A DNA stretch of 38,966 nt from contig DATCDK010000102.1 of the NCBI GenBank assembly GCA_036510735.1, positions 1-38,966 of the forward strand, in the 5' to 3' direction. The stretch is from PALSA-607 sp036510735 (GTDB taxonomy: Bacteria > Actinomycetota > Actinomycetes > Acidothermales > Acidothermaceae). A program made the translations under genes and the position numbers. Positions 32,961 through 38,966 of this stretch are shown piece by piece (the first letter of the stretch is position 1; each line of letters begins with the position of its first letter). Below the pieces are notes generated by a model. It saw nothing but the letters and a program-made list of their open reading frames with translations, was not told where the DNA came from and did not search any database.

Positions 32961-34343
32961 ATGACTTTCAAGACGATCATCGAGCCCTTTCGCATCCACA
33001 GCGTCGAACCGCTGCACCTCACGACTGAAGATGAACGGCGGACGGCGATCAGCGCGGCCGGGTACAACCTGTTCAATCTGCGGGCTGCGGACGTTCTCAT
33101 CGACCTGTTGACCGACTCAGGCACCGGCGCGATGTCGCGCGACCAATGGGCTGGTATCCAGCGCGGCGACGAGAGTTACGCCGGCTCACCGTCGTGGTTC
33201 GTGTTTCGCGACAGCGTCCGCGAACTCTTCCCGTTCGAGCATGTGATCCCGACGCACCAAGGCCGCGCGGCGGAGAAGATCCTGTTCACCGCGGTCGGAG
33301 GCGCTGGCAAGACGGTGCCGAACAACACCCACTTCGACACGACGAGGGCGAACGTCGAGTACTCGGGTGCGCGCGCCGTCGACCTGGTCATTGCCGAGGG
33401 CCGAGACCCGCAAGCCGACCACCCGTTCAAGGGCAACATGGATCTCGAGGCCCTCGACGCGCTGCTCTCTGCGGCGCAGCCCGGTGAGATCCCGCTGGTC
33501 ATGGTGACCATCACGAACAACTCCGGTGGCGGGCAACCTGTCTCGATGGCGAACCTGCGCGGCGTCCGGGAAATCTGCGACAGGTACGGCCTCCCGCTGT
33601 TTCTCGACGCGTGCCGCTTCGCGGAGAACGCGTGGTTCATCAAGACGCGCGAGCCTGAGTTCGCGGACGCAACCGTGCCCAACATCGTCCGCGAAATGGC
33701 GAGCCTCGCCGACGGCATGACGATGAGCGCGAAGAAGGACCCGCTCGGCAACATCGGCGGCTGGCTGGCCATGAACGATGACGCTCTCGCCGCCAAGTGC
33801 CGCACGCTGCTGATCCTCACCGAGGGCTTCCCGACCTACGGCGGACTAGCCGGCCGCGATCTCGAAGCGTTGGCACAGGGCCTGCGTGAAGCCGTCGACC
33901 ACGACTACCTGCGTTACCGGATCCGGTCGACGGCCTACCTCGGTGAGGCGCTGCACGCGGCGGGCATCCCGGTGGTGCGACCGATCGGTGGGCACGCCGT
34001 GTACATCGACGCGCGCGCGTTCCTGCCACACATCCCGCCGCTGCAGTACCCAGGTCAGTCTCTGGCGATCGCGCTGTACGAGACCGGCGGTGTGCGCGGG
34101 TGCGAGATCGGCACCGTCATGTTCGGCCGCCAGCCCGACGGGACGGAGGTGCCGGCGTCTCTCGACCTCGTACGGTTGGCGATCCCGCGGCGTACCTACA
34201 CGCAGAGCCACATCGACTACACGATCGAGGTCTGCGAGGCGGTGGCAAAGCGCGCGGGCGACCTGCGCGGGATGCGGATCGTCGAGGAGCCACCAACGTT
34301 GCGGCACTTCACCGCAACCTTCGCGCCCCTGCCAAACGATTAG
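32961..34343 (+). CDS. tnaA: Tryptophanase (tryptophan indole-lyase)
   Basis: This 460-residue PLP enzyme would split tryptophan into indole, pyruvate and ammonia. Family segments are IQRGDESYAGSPSW, THQGRAAEKILF, NTHFDTTRANVEY, the PLP-lysine motif MSAKKDPLGNIGG (Lys259) and EGFPTYGGLAGRD. Two positions separate tryptophanase from the close relative tyrosine phenol-lyase. Where the latter has Arg381, this protein has Ile383 (CEIG), and where it has Phe448, this one has His449 (LRHFTA), as in Escherichia coli TnaA. Both favour tryptophanase, although MSxKKDxLxNIGG and PTYGGLAGRD look lyase-like. There is no TnaC-type leader or tnaB permease beside it. The upstream gap is only 42 bases. Confidence 0.88.
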   Translation: MTFKTIIEPFRIHSVEPLHLTTEDERRTAISAAGYNLFNLRAADVLIDLLTDSGTGAMSRDQWAGIQRGDESYAGSPSWFVFRDSVRELFPFEHVIPTHQGRAAEKILFTAVGGAGKTVPNNTHFDTTRANVEYSGARAVDLVIAEGRDPQADHPFKGNMDLEALDALLSAAQPGEIPLVMVTITNNSGGGQPVSMANLRGVREICDRYGLPLFLDACRFAENAWFIKTREPEFADATVPNIVREMASLADGMTMSAKKDPLGNIGGWLAMNDDALAAKCRTLLILTEGFPTYGGLAGRDLEALAQGLREAVDHDYLRYRIRSTAYLGEALHAAGIPVVRPIGGHAVYIDARAFLPHIPPLQYPGQSLAIALYETGGVRGCEIGTVMFGRQPDGTEVPASLDLVRLAIPRRTYTQSHIDYTIEVCEAVAKRAGDLRGMRIVEEPPTLRHFTATFAPLPND

Positions 34344-34350
34344 GCGGCGA

Positions 34351-34395
34351 GCGTGAAGTCCAGCGCGCTCTCTTGCGAGCGCAGGACTTCAACGC
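34351..34395. terminator. Hairpin between convergent tnaA and clpX
   Basis: GAAGTCC...GGACTTC and GCGCTC...GAGCGC form a two-part stem with a small internal bulge and a six-base loop, eight bases after the tnaA stop and ten before the clpX stop. There is no T-run on either strand. It is probably a bidirectional terminator of the actinobacterial type. Confidence 0.65.
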
Positions 34396-34404
34396 TTCGA
34401 AAGG

Positions 34405-35694
<1,290 letters not shown>

Positions 35695-35800
35695 CGGATG
35701 CGTCTCCTGACCGTCGGACCTGCCGTATGGGACTGCCGTATAGGAATGTGGGGTCGGACTGCGGAACCAATCGGACTAGCTGCTCGTACTCGGTGGTACA

Positions 35801-35821
35801 GCGGTACTTCGAAGGTACCGC
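35801..35821. repeat. Short palindrome in the clpP2-clpX gap
   Basis: GCGGTAC and GTACCGC flank a seven-base loop TTCGAAG, a perfect 7-bp stem. It sits in the 197-base gap 35695-35891, where I found no gene. It could be an operator or a weak hairpin after clpP2. The gap also has a repeated TGCCGTAT (35721-35728 and 35734-35741) near the clpX start. Confidence 0.45.
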
Positions 35822-35891
35822 TTCAGGCCCCGCTGGGGGTCGGTTACGGCGTGTCCGGCTGGCTGCCGGGGCGCCTCTTGGCTCGCCGCCG

Positions 35892-36581
35892 TTATTTTGC
35901 GGCCGCGAGGGTGAGCTTGCGGCTGACAATGACCTCGTCGATCAACCCGTACTCGACGGCTTCCTCGGCGGTGAGGATCTTGTCGCGCTCGATATCGATC
36001 CGAACCTGGGCCTCTGTGCGCCCGGTGTGCTTGGCCAGCATGAACTCCAGCAGGGCGCGCATCCGGAGGATCTCCCGGGCGGCGATCTCGATGTCGCTTG
36101 CCTGCCCGCCGGCCTCGCTGGACGGCTGGTGGATCAAGATCCGCGAGTTCGGCAGCGCTATCCGCTTGCCCTTGGCGCCGGCCGCCAGGATGACCGCCGC
36201 CGCTGACGCCGCCTGGCCCATGCAGATCGTCTGCACCTCGGGGCGGATGAACTGCATGGTGTCGTAGATCGCGGTGAGCGCGGTGAAGGATCCGCCGGGT
36301 GAGTTGATGTAGAGCTGGATGTCACGGTCGGGATCCATCGACTCGAGCGTCAGCAGCTGGGCCATGACGTCGTTCGCGGACACGTCATCGATCTGGACGC
36401 CGAGGAAGATGATCCGCTCTTCGAACAACTTCGTGTACGGGTTGTGGATCCGGTCGCCGGTACTGGTGCGCTCCCGGAACTCGGGAATGATGTACCGGCT
36501 CTCGGGACGCATCGCGCCGGCAAGGCTGCGCGCACGATCGGCGGTGACGTCGAACAGATCAGGTGGCACGTACGAGTTCAC
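35892..36581 (-). CDS. clpP2: ClpP2 protease subunit
   Basis: This is a 229-residue subunit of the ClpP1P2 serine protease. The catalytic Ser126 (GQAASAA) and His151 (ILIHQPS) are intact, and the Asp region is seen at ERDKILTAEEAVEYGLID. The ITS-type N-terminal portion IIPEFRERTSTGDRIHNPYTKLFEERIIFLG marks the longer second paralogue. I choose GTG 36581 (VNSYVPPDLF), with GAGG eight bases upstream. The open frame extends far upstream, but that part overlaps clpP1 in another frame. It lies 17 bases after clpP1. Confidence 0.95.
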   Translation of the reverse strand: MNSYVPPDLFDVTADRARSLAGAMRPESRYIIPEFRERTSTGDRIHNPYTKLFEERIIFLGVQIDDVSANDVMAQLLTLESMDPDRDIQLYINSPGGSFTALTAIYDTMQFIRPEVQTICMGQAASAAAVILAAGAKGKRIALPNSRILIHQPSSEAGGQASDIEIAAREILRMRALLEFMLAKHTGRTEAQVRIDIERDKILTAEEAVEYGLIDEVIVSRKLTLAAAK

Positions 36582-36598
36582 GGAAAGGTCCTCGCTCT

Positions 36599-37189
36599 TC
36601 AGGAGACCGCGGTGGTCTCGGTAGGAACCTGGCGGGCGCTGCGCACCACGTGGTCGACGAAGCCGTAATCCTTCGCCTCTTCGGCGGAGAACCACCGTTC
36701 GCGGTCGGAGTCTTTCTCGATCTGGTCGACGGTCTGGCCGGTGTGCTGCGCGGTGAGTTCCTGAAGCTTCTTCTTGGTGTAGAGCATCTGCTCGGCCTGG
36801 ATGGCGATGAGGGAAGCCGAGCCACCGATGCCGCCCAACGGCTGGTGCATCATGATCCGCGCGTGCGGAAGCGCGTAGCGCTTGCCGCGCTCGCCGGCGC
36901 ACAGGAGGAACTGGCCCATCGACGCCGCCAGGCCCATGCCGACAGTCGCGACGTCGCATGGCACGTATTGCATGGTGTCGTAGATCGCCATGCCCGCGTC
37001 GACCGAGCCACCGGGTGAGTTGATGTGCATGTAGATCTCGCGCTCGGGATCTTCGGCGGCGAGCAACAACAGTTGCGCGCAGATCTTGTTCGCGATCGCG
37101 TCGTCGACCACCGATCCAAGAATGACAATTCGGTTCTTCAGCAGCTTGTTGAAAACGTCGTCGTCGGGGGACACGCCAGAGGACGGCAT
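36599..37189 (-). CDS. clpP1: ClpP1 protease subunit
   Basis: This is a 196-residue subunit of the Clp protease with Ser90 (GLAASMGQF), His115 (IMMHQPLGG) and the DSDRERWFSAEEAKDYGFVD segment. It pairs with ClpP2 to form a mixed double ring in actinobacteria. I place the start at ATG 37189 (MPSSGVSPDDDVFNK), preceded by AAGGA with short spacing. A GTG at 37249 would add 20 residues. The frame is open to 37399, but the upstream part lacks family likeness. Together with clpP2 it forms an operon that starts in the 243-base gap after tig. Confidence 0.95.
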   Translation of the reverse strand: MPSSGVSPDDDVFNKLLKNRIVILGSVVDDAIANKICAQLLLLAAEDPEREIYMHINSPGGSVDAGMAIYDTMQYVPCDVATVGMGLAASMGQFLLCAGERGKRYALPHARIMMHQPLGGIGGSASLIAIQAEQMLYTKKKLQELTAQHTGQTVDQIEKDSDRERWFSAEEAKDYGFVDHVVRSARQVPTETTAVS

Positions 37190-37432
37190 CCGTCCTTGCG
37201 GATCGTCAACCGAACCGGAGGCCGGGGAATACAGGGCCACGCTCTTCACCTGCTCGTCTTCGCTGGTCGGCCGCGCATTGGCGCGTTCGACGTGCCTACT
37301 GGAGTTATCGGGTCCCAACGATCCGACCCTAACCGGCCGATCGTGTTCCGCGGGACCCTCTCGCGCACTGTTCGCTGTAGGCGCACCCGAAAGGACCACT
37401 GCAAACCACTGCCAGGCGCGACGAAACCTCGG
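37190..37432. other. Gap between tig and clpP1 with the probable clpP promoter region
   Basis: These 243 bases hold no convincing gene. A TTCGCTGTAGGCGCA stretch at 37371-37385 only half resembles the ClgR-type operator that controls clp genes in actinobacteria, so I do not call it. No clear terminator follows tig. Confidence 0.4.
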
Positions 37433-38767
37433 TCACTCAGACCCGGCGGCGACGTCCTGCTCGAGACGATTCAGGTCGACGGTCCGGCCGGACGCGTCGG
37501 TGACCACGGCGTTCTCCAGGACGTAGGCGAGCGCCTTTCCCCGCAACACGTCGGCGACGGCGAGCGGAACCGTCCCGCTGCTCACCAGCTGCTGCGCGTA
37601 GGCGTCCGGACTCACGCCGGCGCGCGAGGCGCGGCGGACGATGTATTCGGTCAGCTCGGCCTCCTCGATGCCGAGCTCTTCCTTCACAACCACCGCGTCA
37701 AGCACGAACTGGGCGCGCAGGTCTCGCTCGACATCGACCTTGGTGTGCGCCTCGTGAGCCTCGAGGGTCTCGTCTTGCGAGGCGAGGTAGGCATCGAGGT
37801 CGAGTCCGTTCGCGGCTAACTGCTGCTCGAGCGACTCGCGGCGGTTGCGGATCTCCTCGTCGACGGTTCGCTCCGGCAGCGGAATCTCGACCTTGCCGAG
37901 CAGCGCCTCAAGAACGTTGTCGCGGGCCTGCATCCCCTGCTCAAGCCTCTTCACGCGCTCCAGCCGGGACCGCAAATCGCCTCGCAGTTCGGCGAGGGTG
38001 TCGAACTCGCTCGCTTCCTGGGCGAAGGTGTCGTCGAGGGTCGGCAACTGCTTGGTGCGCACGCTGCGGACCGTGACCGACGCGCGCCCCTTGGCGGACG
38101 CCAGTGGACCACCGAACGCGGTGTCGAACTCGGCTGACTCCCCCGCCGACAGACCGAGCAGCGCCGAGTCGAGGCCATCGACGAGCCCCTCGCTGCCGAC
38201 CTCGTACGACAGGCCGGTGGCGGTGCCGTCTTCGATCGGTTTCCCGTCAGCGCTGAGGCTTAGGTCGATGCTGACGAAGTCGCCCGCCTCGACCGGTCGC
38301 TCGACCGACGTCAGCGTTCCGAAGCGGTCGGCGAGCGACTTCACTTGCTCGTCGACGTCGGCCTCGGTGACCTCGGCGTCGTCAACGGTGACCGGCAGCT
38401 GGGTGAGTTCGGGCAGTTCAATAGCAGGTCGGACGTCGACCTCCGCCGTGAACGTCAGCTGCTCGCCGTCCGCGAAGCTGGTGACCTCGATCTCGGGCTG
38501 GCTGAGCACTCGAACGTCGGCCGCCTCGACGGCCTGTCCGTAGAACTGAGGGATCGCGTCGTTGACCGCCTCGTCGAGGACCACGTCACGACCGATGCGC
38601 TGGTCGACGATGCGGGCCGGGACCTTGCCGGGCCGAAAACCGGGGATGCGGATCTGCCCGGCGACCTTGCGGTAGGCGGCGTCGACGCTCGGCGCCAGCT
38701 CTTCGAAGGGCACCTCGACGGTGAGCTTGACCCTGGTCGGGCTCAGGGTCTCGACTTCGCTCTTCAC
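37433..38767 (-). CDS. tig: Trigger factor chaperone
   Basis: Trigger factor binds the ribosome exit and helps nascent chains fold. The 444 residues contain the ribosome-binding signature GFRPGKVP at 43-50, a FKBP-like PPIase domain (about 150-240), and a helical C-terminal arm. I choose GTG 38767 (VKSEVETLSPTRVKL), with GAGGAG nine bases upstream; an upstream in-frame TTG (38788) would translate the ribosome-binding site itself. It precedes clpP1, separated by 243 bases. Folding and proteolysis genes are neighbours here, as in most bacteria. Confidence 0.96.
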   Translation of the reverse strand: MKSEVETLSPTRVKLTVEVPFEELAPSVDAAYRKVAGQIRIPGFRPGKVPARIVDQRIGRDVVLDEAVNDAIPQFYGQAVEAADVRVLSQPEIEVTSFADGEQLTFTAEVDVRPAIELPELTQLPVTVDDAEVTEADVDEQVKSLADRFGTLTSVERPVEAGDFVSIDLSLSADGKPIEDGTATGLSYEVGSEGLVDGLDSALLGLSAGESAEFDTAFGGPLASAKGRASVTVRSVRTKQLPTLDDTFAQEASEFDTLAELRGDLRSRLERVKRLEQGMQARDNVLEALLGKVEIPLPERTVDEEIRNRRESLEQQLAANGLDLDAYLASQDETLEAHEAHTKVDVERDLRAQFVLDAVVVKEELGIEEAELTEYIVRRASRAGVSPDAYAQQLVSSGTVPLAVADVLRGKALAYVLENAVVTDASGRTVDLNRLEQDVAAGSE

Positions 38768-38835
38768 GGACAGCAGCTCCTCGATCAAGAAATACGGGCG
38801 GACGACGAGGCTACCGAAGGATGACGCGGAACCAG

Positions 38836-38908
38836 TCGGGGCGGGGAGATTCGAACTCCCGATCTCCTGCTCCCAAAGCAGGCGCGCTAGCCACTACGCT
38901 ACGCCCCG
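38836..38908 (-). tRNA. tRNA-Pro (anticodon UGG)
   Basis: Reading the minus strand gives a complete 73-base cloverleaf: acceptor CGGGGCG/CGCCCCG, D stem GCGT/GCGC, anticodon stem CCTGC/GCAGG with loop TTTGGGA (anticodon TGG), a T arm GGGAG-TTCGAAT-CTCCC and discriminator A. CCA is not encoded. A TAGACT hexamer at 38922-38927, 13 bases upstream, fits a -10 element. Confidence 0.95.
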
Positions 38909-38949
38909 GGGCGTGCCCGGTAGTCTAGGCGGCTGCGGACGATCGACTC

Positions 38950-38966
38950 GCGGGTGTAGCTCAATG
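38950..38966 (+). tRNA. 5' end of a tRNA, probably tRNA-Gly, cut off by the right edge
   Basis: The last 17 bases, GCGGGTGTAGCTCAATG, match the acceptor, D-stem and D-loop start of a tRNA, most like tRNA-Gly. The anticodon lies beyond the window, so the identity is inferred. It is divergent from tRNA-Pro with 41 bases between. Confidence 0.6.

Noticed and set aside
36582..36959. An upstream extension of clpP2 to 355 residues
   Set aside because: The extra codons overlap clpP1 in another frame and lack ClpP likeness; GTG 36581 has a good ribosome-binding site.
37371..37385. A ClgR-like operator before clpP1
   Set aside because: Only one half-site fits TTCGC; the second half is too far from the expected inverse.

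Overview
This is a high-GC actinobacterial chromosome segment of core genes, almost all read from the minus strand. The order tig, clpP1, clpP2, clpX, (inserted genes), valS, folC, DUF4233, (ABC exporter), ndk, mreB, mreC, mreD, mrdA, rodA, two radical-SAM partner genes, rne, rplU, rpmA, obgE, proB, (inserted genes), proA is the arrangement known from Streptomyces. Mycobacteria share it but lack the mre genes. GTG starts, ATGA/GTGA overlaps and paired clpP genes fit Actinomycetes. The genus cannot be named from the sequence alone.

Layout from left to right. 1-1406: proA (cut by the left edge) and a small conserved protein. 1503-5018: a 1171-residue zinc-ribbon/adenylate cyclase/ATPase signalling protein. 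5105-6702: a hipBA-type toxin-antitoxin operon with a readable promoter inside a large inverted repeat. 6724-9949: proB, obgE, rpmA, rplU. 10136-11545: a plus-strand beta-propeller lipoprotein. 11546-11663: a palindromic repeat. 11723-17316: rne and the B12/radical-SAM pair. 17332-23751: the rod-shape operon mreB-mreC-mreD-mrdA-rodA. 23917-24339: ndk. 24385-26924: a three-gene ABC-2 exporter. 26953-31540: valS-folC-DUF4233. 31665-34343: two plus-strand genes, a proline-rich membrane protein and a tryptophanase. 34405-38767: clpX, clpP2, clpP1, tig. 38836-38966: tRNA-Pro(UGG) and the start of a divergent tRNA, probably Gly.

The core genes cover proline synthesis (ProB, ProA), ribosome parts and assembly (L21, L27, Obg), RNA turnover (RNase E/G), side-wall peptidoglycan synthesis (MreBCD, PBP2, RodA), nucleotide and folate metabolism (Ndk, FolC), aminoacylation (ValS, tRNA) and protein folding or degradation (Tig, ClpP1P2, ClpX). 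The inserted accessory genes sit at block boundaries: hipBA and the cyclase between proB and proA, the exporter between ndk and the folC block, the tryptophanase and membrane protein between valS and clpX, and the lipoprotein between rplU and rne.

I saw no CRISPR array, transposase, integrase or phage gene. No gene-free stretch exceeds 300 bases. The least ordinary signals are the hipBA operator, two tiny leader ORFs in the mre operon (one created by a 25-bp tandem duplication), an extragenic palindrome with a related partial copy 12 kb away, and a tryptophanase whose diagnostic residues separate it from tyrosine phenol-lyase.
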